Shown: piece by piece, positions 17,307-24,511 of the stretch
Layout of the letters: every line of letters starts with the position of its first letter
How positions within the stretch are numbered: position 1 is the stretch's first letter
NCBI RefSeq assembly: GCF_003172955.1
Contig: NZ_QGKR01000202.1
Coordinates: 1 to 46,097 of the forward strand
Origin: Micromonospora acroterricola
Lineage (GTDB): Bacteria; Actinomycetota; Actinomycetes; Mycobacteriales; Micromonosporaceae
Reading direction: 5' to 3'
DNA: 46,097 bases
Translations under genes and position numbers: made by a program
Notes under the pieces: generated by a model
Seen by the model: the letters and a program-made list of their open reading frames with translations, nothing else
Told to the model about the DNA's origin: nothing
Databases searched by the model: none

Positions 17307-18199
17307 GGCAGCGCCAGCATGTCGAGCAGGTGTCCCACCCCGGCCCCGAGCAGCACCTGCTGCAGGGGACCGAAGTACCAGGACGGATCGAGACCGCGTC
17401 GGTAGTCCACGACGATCCGGACCTCGGTGTGTCCCGGGTCGATCGCCCGCCAGCTCAGTTCCGCGTGCTCCCACGTGAACCAGCGCGCGGTGATCGAGGT
17501 GTCCTCGACGAAGTCGAAGCGGACGCGCTCCGGCTCGACGCTCTCCACCTGCGCGAGCAGGTGGCCGCCCGGGCCGTGCGCGCTGCCGTGGTAGCCGAAC
17601 ATCCACCGGTCGCCGGGGGCGAGCCCGTCGCCACTGACCTGTCCCGGGGTGGGAACGCCCAGCAGCCGTAGCGGCACCGACCGGACCGGGGTGGGCCGTG
17701 GACCGGCGGCGAGGCGTCCGGCCACCAGGTCGACCGGGAGCGCGACGACCCGGGCCACCTCCACCGTCTGCTCGGGGTCGATCCGGGGCGCGACGCCGCT
17801 GCCCTCCAGGCCGGGCAGGAGCAGCAGCGGCACGGTCGCCAGCGCGTACACCCGGTTGGCGTCCTGTAGCGCGCGGATCAGCGCGGTGGTGCCGTGGGCG
17901 ACGGCGTACACGAGCGGGGCGGCGAGGATGACGCAGACCGCGCCCTCGTGCAACACCACTGACGCCAGCAGCAGGGCCATCGTGGTGATGACGAAGACCC
18001 TGCCGTGCGCCGTCCGGCTCGGTGTGAGCGCGAGGGCCGCCGCCAGCAGCACCGGAAGCGCCACGAAGAACAGGGCGCTGTCGGTACGGCCCCCGAGGAC
18101 CGCGGCGACGAACACCAGTGCTCCGCTGAGCAGGATCAATCCGGCCAGGATCCAGTTGGCCGCCGTCCGCTGTGGGCGTGCGTCATCCTCGAGAGCCAT
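17303..18199 (-). CDS. Membrane protein with C-terminal SRPBCC/DUF1990-like domain
   Basis: 298 residues. ATG 18199 has GGGAGG four bases upstream. The first 130 residues hold about four hydrophobic segments (WILAGLILLSGALVFVAAVL; ALFFVALPVLLAAALAL; VFVITTMALLLASVVL; AVCVILAAPLVYAVAHG). The rest (DGLAPGDRWMFGYHGSAHGPGGHLLAQVESVEPERVRFDFVEDTSITARWFTWEHAELSWRAID) reads like an SRPBCC lipid-binding fold. It is the first gene of the TetR operon, directly behind the double operator. Its stop overlaps the GTG of the methyltransferase-like gene. Function unknown; a lipid- or prenyl-binding partner of the next enzyme would fit. Confidence 0.7.
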   Translation of the reverse strand: MALEDDARPQRTAANWILAGLILLSGALVFVAAVLGGRTDSALFFVALPVLLAAALALTPSRTAHGRVFVITTMALLLASVVLHEGAVCVILAAPLVYAVAHGTTALIRALQDANRVYALATVPLLLLPGLEGSGVAPRIDPEQTVEVARVVALPVDLVAGRLAAGPRPTPVRSVPLRLLGVPTPGQVSGDGLAPGDRWMFGYHGSAHGPGGHLLAQVESVEPERVRFDFVEDTSITARWFTWEHAELSWRAIDPGHTEVRIVVDYRRGLDPSWYFGPLQQVLLGAGVGHLLDMLALP

Positions 18200-18213
18200 G
18201 CCACCTCCCCGTT

Positions 18214-18262
18214 TTGAGCGGTCGCTCAAGCGGAGACTACGGGCTTTTGAGCGTTCGCTCAA
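18214..18262 (-). promoter_or_regulatory. Promoter flanked by twin TetR-type operators
   Basis: Two palindromes with identical half-sites, TTGAGCGGTCGCTCAA (18214-18229) and TTGAGCGTTCGCTCAA (18247-18262), have centres 33 bp apart, about three helical turns. On the minus strand TTGAGC of the distal site serves as a -35 (18257-18262). A 17-bp spacer leads to a -10 TAGTCT (18234-18239) lying between the sites. The proximal palindrome covers the expected start of transcription and ends 14 bp from ATG 18199. Binding by the operon's own TetR would block the promoter from both sides. Confidence 0.82.
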
Positions 18263-18371
18263 TAGTGCTGTCGAAGGCACGAAAGCCGCGATGACGGGGC
18301 GGCGTCCACCGTTCGGCGAGCGAGTGCTTGAGTGGGTGTGTGCCGTGAATGTGGTGCGCGGCCGGGCTAGG

Positions 18372-19175
18372 TCAGGCGGTGGCCGCCGCGCGGGTACGGC
18401 GGTGCCGGCCGTACCAGGCGATGCCGATGGCCACGCCCACCCCGACACCCAGCGCCGCCGCGGCCACCGGGACGGCGGGCCGCTCCCGCAGCCGACGGCC
18501 CAGCGGGATCGGGTGCCGGAACTCCAGCACCGGCCAGGCGTTCTCCGAGGCCAGCTTGCGCAGCTGCCGGTCCGGGTTGACCACGCTCGGATGGCCGACG
18601 CACTCCAGCAGGGGCCGGTCGCTGTACGAGTCGGAGTAGGCGTACGAGTCGGCCAGGTCGTAGCCCCGGGCGGTGGCCAGCTCGCTGACCGCCTCGACCT
18701 TGCTCGGGCCGGCCGCGTAGAACTCGACCTCGCCGCTGTACCGGCCGTCCTGCACCGTCATGCGGGTCGCGATCACGTCGGTCACCCCGAGCAGCTCGCC
18801 GATCGGGCGGACCATCTCCTCCCCGGAGGCGGAGACCAGCACCACGTCCCGGCCGGCCGCCTGGTGCTCCACGATCAGCGCGGCGGCTTCGGCGTACACG
18901 TAGGGGTTGATCAGCTCGTGGAGCGTCTCCGCGACGATCTGGCGGACCTGCTCCACCTGCCAGCCCTTGCAGAGCGCGGCCAGGTAGTCCCGTGTTCGAG
19001 CCATGGTCTGCTCGTCGGTGCCGCCCAGCCGGAACATCAGCTGCGCGTACGCCGACTTGACCACGTCACGCCGGGTGATCAGCCCGTCCCGGTAGAACGG
19101 CCGACCGAACGCCAGGGCGCTCGACTTGGCGATGACGGTCTTGTCCAGATCGAAGAAAGCGGCACTTCGGCCCAC
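18372..19175 (-). CDS. HAD-IB (SerB-like) phosphatase with C-terminal membrane anchor
   Basis: 267 residues. Motif I DLDKT (D9, D11) starts the protein, SASGE forms motif II, and YSDSYSDRPLLECVG forms motif IV, all intact for a Mg-dependent phosphatase of the SerB/CicA group. A hydrophobic segment near the C terminus (VPVAAAALGVGVGVAIGIAWYG) followed by Arg residues suggests a membrane anchor with the enzyme in the cytoplasm. The substrate is unknown. It is the likely counterpart of M. tuberculosis Rv3661, which also sits beside the ssd/tad genes. GTG 19175 has no ribosome-binding site, but a -10 TAGACT lies eight bases upstream, so the message is probably leaderless. Confidence 0.88.
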   Translation of the reverse strand: MGRSAAFFDLDKTVIAKSSALAFGRPFYRDGLITRRDVVKSAYAQLMFRLGGTDEQTMARTRDYLAALCKGWQVEQVRQIVAETLHELINPYVYAEAAALIVEHQAAGRDVVLVSASGEEMVRPIGELLGVTDVIATRMTVQDGRYSGEVEFYAAGPSKVEAVSELATARGYDLADSYAYSDSYSDRPLLECVGHPSVVNPDRQLRKLASENAWPVLEFRHPIPLGRRLRERPAVPVAAAALGVGVGVAIGIAWYGRHRRTRAAATA

Positions 19176-19183
19176 GGCGCGAA

Positions 19184-19189
19184 AGTCTA
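19184..19189 (-). promoter_or_regulatory. Candidate -10 of a leaderless HAD phosphatase transcript
   Basis: Minus-strand TAGACT eight bases before the GTG start at 19175. No clear -35 is seen. Confidence 0.4.
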
Positions 19190-19384
19190 GCCGGATGGTC
19201 TATCGTCGGCGGGTGCCCGGGGTCAGGCCACCCCTCGGACCTGCGGGCCGGCACCACCACCTCCGCTCGGCGTGACCGCGCTCACACTCTGCGAGGAGAT
19301 TTTCGCAGTGAGTGGAGTCGACACCACTCGACGTGACGGTCCCGCTCAGGCAGACTTGTTCGCACGACGAGCTTTCATATCTCC

Positions 19385-19505
19385 GACAACAGACAGACCC
19401 TCGGCGGTTGCACCCCCCGTGACCGCTGAGTGGTTCGGCTCGACCCCCCCGGAGCCGAACCTTTCGACGACCCCCGTCTCCCCCCGACGGGGGTCGTCCC
19501 TTTCT
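19385..19505 (+). ncRNA. 6C small RNA (B11 / scr3559 type)
   Basis: Two adjacent hairpins each hold a run of at least six C in the loop, which defines the actinobacterial 6C RNA. Hairpin 1: stem GGTTCGGCTC/GAGCCGAACC (19432-19441, 19452-19461), loop with seven C. Hairpin 2: stem GACGACCCCCGTC/GACGGGGGTCGTC (19466-19478, 19486-19498), loop TCCCCCC, followed by CCTTTCT, so it doubles as the terminator. A possible promoter is TTGTTC (19356-19361), 16 bp, TATCTC (19378-19383), which sets a rough 5' end near 19385-19390. From memory, the M. tuberculosis copy (B11) lies between Rv3660c (ssd) and Rv3661 (HAD), exactly the position here, and the Streptomyces copy is scr3559. In other species it has been linked to growth and cell division or development. 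The 5' end is uncertain. Confidence 0.88.
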
Positions 19506-19699
19506 GCTGGAAACGCTCCATCGTTGGTCACAGGTCGTCCTCGTTCTCCTCCAGGTTGCTCCTGGCAGCCGGTAGAAGGGCCGCCACAGCGACTTCGACC
19601 GACCGTCCTGCGTAATCCTCGGACCGCTCGCGACACAAGTCAGGGTGAGAGTCGCCGAGGCAGTGGGGGTTCGGGTGGGTCCACCGGAGAGACGCGACG

Positions 19700-19877
19700 A
19701 GGCCGGAAGGGCGTCGCGGTCACCTTCGACGACCGCCCGCACGACGCGCAGTCTCTGCTGATCTTCGACCCGAAGACGGGTGGACTGCTCGCCCACGAGC
19801 GGCTGACGCTCGCGCCCGTCCGGATCAGCTCGTACAAGGTGATCATCGCTACCGCCTGGACCAACCGACTCGGCTGA
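19700..19877 (+). pseudogene. 3' remnant of a CU044_5270-like gene
   Basis: The last 60 codons before the TGA at 19875 (KGVAVTFDDRPHDAQSLLIFDPKTGGLLAHERLTL..) resemble the C-terminal end of the CU044_5270 family, which is often encoded next to ECF sigma factors. Upstream the frame runs through the 6C RNA and its terminator and loses any protein character, and there is no good start or ribosome-binding site close by. I read it as the tail of a decayed gene. A terminator follows directly. A short expressed protein cannot be excluded. Confidence 0.45.
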
Positions 19878-19886
19878 CCCGAGGGC

Positions 19887-19918
19887 AGCGGGGCCGCTCC
19901 CTCGGGAGCGGCCCCGCT
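19887..19918 (+). terminator. Strong plus-strand terminator
   Basis: 15-bp perfect arms AGCGGGGCCGCTCCC/GGGAGCGGCCCCGCT (19887-19901, 19904-19918) with a two-base loop, followed by TGGCGTTT. It closes the remnant gene and insulates the ssd/tad operon. Confidence 0.82.
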
Positions 19919-19992
19919 TGGCGTTTCATCGAGGCGGCGGAGCACCGGTCGGACAGGCCGCGCGCGTAGCAGATCAACTGCCTCGCCGGGCG

Positions 19993-20020
19993 TTGTCCAC
20001 AGCCCGCGTGGTTGTCCACA
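19993..20020 (+). promoter_or_regulatory. Two DnaA boxes upstream of ssd
   Basis: TTGTCCACA occurs twice in direct orientation, at 19993-20001 and 20012-20020, 19 bp apart (nearly two helical turns). This equals the consensus DnaA box of high-GC actinobacteria. The pair lies 82-109 bp before the ssd start. It may put the ssd/tad operon under DnaA control, or titrate DnaA. There is no AT-rich unwinding region or cluster of boxes, so it is not an origin. Confidence 0.6.
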
Positions 20021-20101
20021 GGCAGCGTGGTCGGGGCGGTTTTCGGGGCGGATCCCGAGCAGGGTCGGCGGCATATCCGAGCTCGACCGCTGGAGGCCGC
20101 G

Positions 20102-21205
20102 ATGCCACCCCGTACCTCCGTTCCGCCAATCCGCAGGCGACCGCTGGTCGTCACAGGCGACGACGATCTGCTCGACGACCTGCTCCGGCTCGCCGCCGCC
20201 GGCGGGACCGAGGTGGAGCTCGCCACCGACCCGGCCGCCGCGCGTACGCGTTGGCTTCCCGCCCCGTTGGTGCTGCTCGGCGCCGACCAGGCGCAGCCGT
20301 GTCTGCGGGCCCGGCTGCCGCACCGACCGCGGCTGGTGCTGGTCGGCCGGACCGACCAGCTCGACCCCGGCTGGCAGATCGCCGAGCTGGTCGGCGCCGA
20401 GCACGTCGCCACGCTGCCCGCGGCGGAGCCGTGGCTGGTGGACCAGTTCGCCGAGCAGGGCCAGGACCGTCCGGGCGGTGCCGGCGCCCGGATCGTCGCG
20501 CTGCTCGGTGGTCGCGGCGGCGCCGGGGCGAGTGTGCTGGCCGGCGGGCTCGCCGTCACCGCTGCTCGGGCACGGCTGCGTACCCTGCTCGTCGACGCCG
20601 ACCCGCTCGGCGGTGGCCTCGACCTCGTGCTGGGCTGGGAGCAGCTGGAAGGGCTGCGCTGGCCGTCGCTCACCGGTGCCGACGGGCGGGTGGACGCCCC
20701 GGCACTGGTCCAGGCCCTGCCCAGCCGGGGCGACCTGGTGGTGCTCTCCTGGGATCGCGGCGATCTGCTGGCGCTGCCCGCGGCGGCCATGGCGGCGACC
20801 GTCGACGCCGCCCGCCGCGGCCGGGACTTCGTGGTCGTCGACCTGCCTCGGCAGTTGGACGACGCCGCCGTCATCGCGTTGCAGGCGGCCGATCAGGCGT
20901 TCGTCGTCGTTCCGGCCGAGCTGCGGGCCACCGCGGCCGCCGCGCGGGTGGTCGCTGCCGCGGCCCCGCACTGCGCCGCGCTCTCGGTGGTGGTGCGCGG
21001 GCCCGCCCCGGGCCATTTGCGCGCGACGGAGGTGGCACGGGCACTGGGGCTGCCCCTCGCCGGCACGCTGCGTCCCGAGCCGGGGCTCTGCCGCGGCCTG
21101 GAACGCGGTGAGGCTCCGGCCGCCGCCGGCAAGGGCCCGCTGGCCGCCCTCTGCCAGCGGATCGTCACCGACCTCACCGGTCTGCCGGCGACGGGTGCGG
21201 CATGA
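20102..21205 (+). CDS. ssd: Septum-site-determining / CpaE-like ParA-superfamily protein
   Basis: 367 residues, starting at ATG 20102 with GGAGG six bases upstream. The N-terminal 120 residues resemble a degenerate receiver-like region (LVVTGDDDLLDDLLRLAAAGG..LVLVGRTDQL) as in CpaE. The C-terminal domain is of the MinD/ParA type: the P-loop reads LLGGRGGAGASVLAGG (about residue 132 on), with Ala where the Walker lysine should be, then LLVDADPLGGGLD and FVVVDLPRQLDDAAVIALQAAD. The missing lysine is typical of Ssd (Rv3660c, known to affect septation). It is first in the tad operon, and its stop overlaps tadA (ATGA). It probably positions or regulates the Tad pilus machine at the membrane or pole. 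Confidence 0.88.
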   Translation: MPPRTSVPPIRRRPLVVTGDDDLLDDLLRLAAAGGTEVELATDPAAARTRWLPAPLVLLGADQAQPCLRARLPHRPRLVLVGRTDQLDPGWQIAELVGAEHVATLPAAEPWLVDQFAEQGQDRPGGAGARIVALLGGRGGAGASVLAGGLAVTAARARLRTLLVDADPLGGGLDLVLGWEQLEGLRWPSLTGADGRVDAPALVQALPSRGDLVVLSWDRGDLLALPAAAMAATVDAARRGRDFVVVDLPRQLDDAAVIALQAADQAFVVVPAELRATAAAARVVAAAAPHCAALSVVVRGPAPGHLRATEVARALGLPLAGTLRPEPGLCRGLERGEAPAAAGKGPLAALCQRIVTDLTGLPATGAA

Positions 21206-22413
21206 CCGGCCGACCGGAGGACGGCACTCTCGCCGCCCGGGTGCGACAGCGGATCGCCGCCGCCACCACCCCCGTCACCCCGGCGGCGATCGTCTCCGCG
21301 GTACGGGCCGAGCCCACCGCCGCCGTGCTCGGTGACACCGCCGTGCTGCGGATCGCCGACCGCGTGCACGACGACCTCGTCGGCGCGGGGCCGTTGGCGC
21401 CGCTGCTGGCCGACCCGGAGGTGACCGACGTCCTGGTCAACGGCACCCGGGTCTGGGTCGACCGAGGAGCGGGACTGCACCAGGTCGCGGTGCCGGTGGG
21501 CGCGGTCGAGGACGTCCGCCGGTTGGCGCAGCGACTGATCGCCAGCGCCGGGCGGCGGCTCGACGACGGCTCCCCGTACGCGGACGCCCGGCTCCCCGAC
21601 GGCACCCGACTGCATGCGGTTCTGCCACCGGTGGCGACCGAGGGCCCCTACCTGTCCCTGCGGACCTTCCGGCACCGCCCGTTCACCCTCGACGAGCTGG
21701 TGCACCAGGGGACCGTGCCGCGACCGGTGGCGCCACTGCTCGCCGCCGTCGTGGCGGCCCGGCTGGCGTACCTGGTCACCGGCGGGACCGGGTCCGGCAA
21801 GACAACCTTGCTCAACACGCTGCTCGGGTTGGTGCCGGCCACCGAGCGGATCGTGCTGGTGGAGGACGCGGCCGAGCTGCGCCCGGGGCACCCGCACGTG
21901 GTGGGACTCCAGGTGCGTACCGCCAATGTGGAGGGTACGGGTGTGGTCAGCCTCGGCGACCTGGTCCGGCAGGCGCTGCGAATGCGCCCGGACCGGCTGG
22001 TGGTCGGGGAGTGCCGGGGCGGTGAGGTGGTCGACCTGCTCGCCGCGCTGAACACCGGCCACGACGGGGGCGCGGGCACGCTGCACGCCAACACCCCCTC
22101 CGACGTACCCGCCCGGCTCGAGGCGCTCGGCATGCTGGGCGGGCTGCCCCGCGCCGCGCTGCACGCCCAGGTGGTCGCCGCGTTGCAGGTGCTGTTCCAG
22201 GTACGACGCGGCGACCGGGGGCGTGTCCTGGAGTCGATCTGCCTGCTGCTGCCGGAGGGACCCGACCGGGTGCTCTCCGTGGTGCCCGCCTGGATCCGTG
22301 GCCGAGGGCTCGGGCTGGCCGCCCGTACGCTCGGGGCGCTGTTGCGGGACCGTGGCGTGGCGGCACCGCCGATTCTCAGCGAGCCGTGGCCCGGATCGGC
22401 GGGTCCGGCATGA
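21202..22413 (+). CDS. tadA: TadA/CpaF-family secretion ATPase
   Basis: 403 residues, type II/IV secretion ATPase. An N-terminal helical domain, then PEVTDVLVNGTRVWVDRGAGLH (the typical CpaF entry motif), Walker A GGTGSGKTT (residues 194-202), the Asp-box region LVEDAAELRPGHPHVVGLQVR, and RMRPDRLVVGECRGGEVVDLLAALNTGHDGGAGTLHANTP containing Walker B and the His box. All catalytic motifs are intact. It forms a hexameric ATPase on the cytoplasmic face that powers pilin polymerisation through TadB/TadC. The ATG overlaps the ssd stop and the TGA overlaps the tadB start, so translation is coupled throughout. Confidence 0.95.
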   Translation: MTGRPEDGTLAARVRQRIAAATTPVTPAAIVSAVRAEPTAAVLGDTAVLRIADRVHDDLVGAGPLAPLLADPEVTDVLVNGTRVWVDRGAGLHQVAVPVGAVEDVRRLAQRLIASAGRRLDDGSPYADARLPDGTRLHAVLPPVATEGPYLSLRTFRHRPFTLDELVHQGTVPRPVAPLLAAVVAARLAYLVTGGTGSGKTTLLNTLLGLVPATERIVLVEDAAELRPGHPHVVGLQVRTANVEGTGVVSLGDLVRQALRMRPDRLVVGECRGGEVVDLLAALNTGHDGGAGTLHANTPSDVPARLEALGMLGGLPRAALHAQVVAALQVLFQVRRGDRGRVLESICLLLPEGPDRVLSVVPAWIRGRGLGLAARTLGALLRDRGVAAPPILSEPWPGSAGPA

Positions 22414-23642
22414 GCGGCGGGACGCTGCTGGTTGCAGCGCTGCTGCTGGCGGCCGCGACCCTGGTGGCCTGGCCGGTGCAGACCATCCGGGCTCGCCGCC
22501 GTCGGGTGCTGATGCCAGCGGGCAGTCGGGATGCCGGTGCCGATCCGGACGACGCGCTGGTGGACTGGGTCAGGGACCTCGGTCGTGAGCTGGACGGCCC
22601 GGTCGACGGGGCCGGCAGTCCGTCCTCCTCGGGCCACCAGCCGCCCGCGCCCCCGGGCTATGGCGGGCGGACGCGCGTCAGGTGGTCCACCAGGGACGTC
22701 AGCGCCGGTCCGCCCTGGCCCAGATCGGGGGGCGGCTCGGTGGGCTCCACGCGACCCGCGGGTGCGGCACGTCCGCCTGCTCGGCGCGACCCCCGCGGTC
22801 CGGCCGGTACCACCCGGCCAGTGGCGGTAGCCGCGGACGTCGAACGTCACGCTGTCCCGTCCGCCTCCGCAACAGTGATCGAAGCGGACGTGCTGGCTCG
22901 GGACGCTGCGGCGTCCACCGTGGCGACGGTCGACGGTCGCGAGGATGTGGACAGCGGTGGAAACCAAGCTGTCGGCCCGATGACGACCGCGGACGCGCCT
23001 GGTGGGGAGCGAGGCATCTCGGCGCGCGCTCGGCGAACGCCGGCACGCTTGCTGGTGCTGGTCGGCCTGCTGGGTGGCGGCGTCGGTGCCGCGCTCGCCG
23101 GCCCGGTGGCCGCGACCGCGGTGGCCGGTTACGGCACATTGACCGTGCGCGCTCTGCTGCGCCGGCAGGCGAACCGGCACGCCGAGCGGATCCGGCGGCG
23201 CGCGTTGGACCAGCTCTGCGGTCTCGCGGCGGACCTCCGGGCGGGGCTGCCCGTCCCGCCGGCCGTCGAGATCGTCACCGCCGGTGGGCGGGACGGTTCT
23301 GACCGGCTGGGCCAGCTGACCTCGGCCGCGGTGCGGCTCGCGGACCGGACCGGCGCGCCGCTGGCGGAGCTCGTCGAACGCATCGAGGCGGACGCCCGGG
23401 CGACCGACCGGGGCCTGGCCGCCGCCGAGGCGCAGGCGGCCGGCGCTCGGGCCACGGCCTGGCTGTTGGCGGCCCTGCCGATCGGCGGTATCGGGCTCGG
23501 TTACGGGATCGGCGTGGATCCCGTGGCGGTGCTCCTGCACAGCACGGTCGGCGGGGTCTGCGCGGTTCTCGCGGTCGTCCTGCAGGTCATCGGCCTGTTG
23601 TGGGCTGAGCGGCTGGGCGCGACGCCGGGGCGGACCGCCTGA
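22410..23642 (+). CDS. tadB: TadB-like type II secretion F domain protein with long insert
   Basis: 410 residues from ATG 22410 (ATGA overlap with tadA). A transmembrane segment (LLVAALLLAAATLVAWPV) opens the protein. Residues about 45-205 are hydrophilic, rich in Arg/Pro/Gly/Ser and low in complexity. The membrane pair LLVLVGLLGGGVGAALAGPVAATAVAG, the T2SSF helical core (RRALDQLCGLAADLRAGLPVPPAVEIV..ADRTGAPLAELVERIEADARA) and two C-terminal membrane segments follow. It is the inner-membrane platform of the Tad pilus. The insert makes it longer than usual for this family and is the main oddity. The stop overlaps tadC by one base. Confidence 0.88.
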   Translation: MSGGTLLVAALLLAAATLVAWPVQTIRARRRRVLMPAGSRDAGADPDDALVDWVRDLGRELDGPVDGAGSPSSSGHQPPAPPGYGGRTRVRWSTRDVSAGPPWPRSGGGSVGSTRPAGAARPPARRDPRGPAGTTRPVAVAADVERHAVPSASATVIEADVLARDAAASTVATVDGREDVDSGGNQAVGPMTTADAPGGERGISARARRTPARLLVLVGLLGGGVGAALAGPVAATAVAGYGTLTVRALLRRQANRHAERIRRRALDQLCGLAADLRAGLPVPPAVEIVTAGGRDGSDRLGQLTSAAVRLADRTGAPLAELVERIEADARATDRGLAAAEAQAAGARATAWLLAALPIGGIGLGYGIGVDPVAVLLHSTVGGVCAVLAVVLQVIGLLWAERLGATPGRTA

Positions 23643-24322
23643 TGTCCGGGACGGTGGCGGACTCCCGAGGGAGGGCGCGGACCGGCTCGTCGATCAGCGC
23701 GCGAGCGAGCGCAGCGGGCGGCCGGCGACGGCCCGACGCGATCCGGCTTGCCGCCGGTATGGGCGGGCTCGCCGTGGCCGTGGTCGTCGGAGGCTGGTTC
23801 GGGCTGCTTGGCGCGGTGCCGACCGCGTTCCTGCTGGACCTGCTGCTGAGGCGGATCGAGTCGCCGGCCGTGCGCAGGCGCCGGCTTCGGGAGGCCGCGG
23901 ACCTGCCGCTCGCCGCCGACCTGCTGGCCGCGGCCATGCGGGCCGGCGCGCCGGTGGACCGCTCGGTGCTGGCTGTGGCCGACGCGTTGGACGGCCCGCT
24001 CGCTGACCGGCTCGCCCGGGTCGGCCGCACCCTCCTGCTCGGCGGTGACCCGACCGAGGCGTGGTCCGCGCTGGACGGGGTGCCGGGCGCGGAACGGTTG
24101 ACCGCCGCCGCGTTCCGCTCGGCCAACAGCGGCGCCGCCCTCGCTGGGGCGCTGACCCGGCTCGCCGACGACCTGCGCGCCGACCGGGCCACCGCCGCCG
24201 AAGCGTCGGCCCGCCGGGCTGGCGTGCTCATCGTCCTGCCGCTGGGGCTCTGCTTCCTGCCGGCGTTCATTCTCGCCGGCCTGGTGCCGGTGATCGTCGC
24301 CGTCCTCGGCGACGTGCTCTGA
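23642..24322 (+). CDS. tadC: TadC-like type II secretion F domain protein
   Basis: 226 residues. ATG 23642 overlaps the TGA of tadB (TGATG). The order is an N-terminal basic region, a membrane pair (LAVAVVVGGWFGLLGAVPTAFLLDLLL), the T2SSF core (LREAADLPLAADLLAAAMRAGAPVDRSVLAVADAL..AAFRSANSGAALAGALTRLADDLRADR) and a C-terminal membrane pair (GVLIVLPLGLCFLPAFILAGLVPVIVAVLG). It is the partner of TadB in the inner-membrane platform. It is clearly a paralogue of tadB's C-terminal half. The next gene starts after a 21-base spacer with its own ribosome-binding site, so pilin output may differ from that of the machine. Confidence 0.9.
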   Translation: MSGTVADSRGRARTGSSISARASAAGGRRRPDAIRLAAGMGGLAVAVVVGGWFGLLGAVPTAFLLDLLLRRIESPAVRRRRLREAADLPLAADLLAAAMRAGAPVDRSVLAVADALDGPLADRLARVGRTLLLGGDPTEAWSALDGVPGAERLTAAAFRSANSGAALAGALTRLADDLRADRATAAEASARRAGVLIVLPLGLCFLPAFILAGLVPVIVAVLGDVL

Positions 24323-24343
24323 CCCATCGAGAAGGGACCAGAA

Positions 24344-24511
24344 ATGCGCAAACTCATCGCCCGCCTGCACGGCGACGACGGGATGAACACCGCCGAGTAC
24401 GCCGTCGGCACTCTCGCCGCCGTTGCCTTCGCGGGGATCCTGCTGAAGGTGTTGACCTCCGGCAACGTCCAGTCGGCGCTGACCGCCGTCATCGACCGGG
24501 CGCTCAAGTGA
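24344..24511 (+). CDS. DUF4244-type Flp-like pilin
   Basis: A 55-residue protein starting MRKLIARLHGDDGMNTAEYAVGTLAAVAFAGILLKVL. The short basic leader ends at Gly-Met, followed by N-T-A-E-Y-A, which puts a Glu five residues after the candidate prepilin cleavage site, as in Flp pilins. A single hydrophobic helix follows. The ribosome-binding site GAAGGGA sits six bases from ATG 24344. The stop overlaps the next start (GTGA). It is the likely major subunit of the pilus encoded here. No prepilin peptidase gene is in the window, so processing must rely on one elsewhere. Rv3656c is the matching position in M. tuberculosis. Confidence 0.9.
   Translation: MRKLIARLHGDDGMNTAEYAVGTLAAVAFAGILLKVLTSGNVQSALTAVIDRALK

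Noticed and set aside
19272..19700. N-terminal part of an open frame running through the 6C RNA
   Set aside because: A plus-strand terminator and the 6C hairpins lie inside it, and the predicted peptide has no protein-like character until about codon 145.
19993..20020. Replication origin suggested by DnaA boxes
   Set aside because: Only two boxes, no AT-rich unwinding element, and no dnaA/dnaN genes nearby; a regulatory role is more likely.
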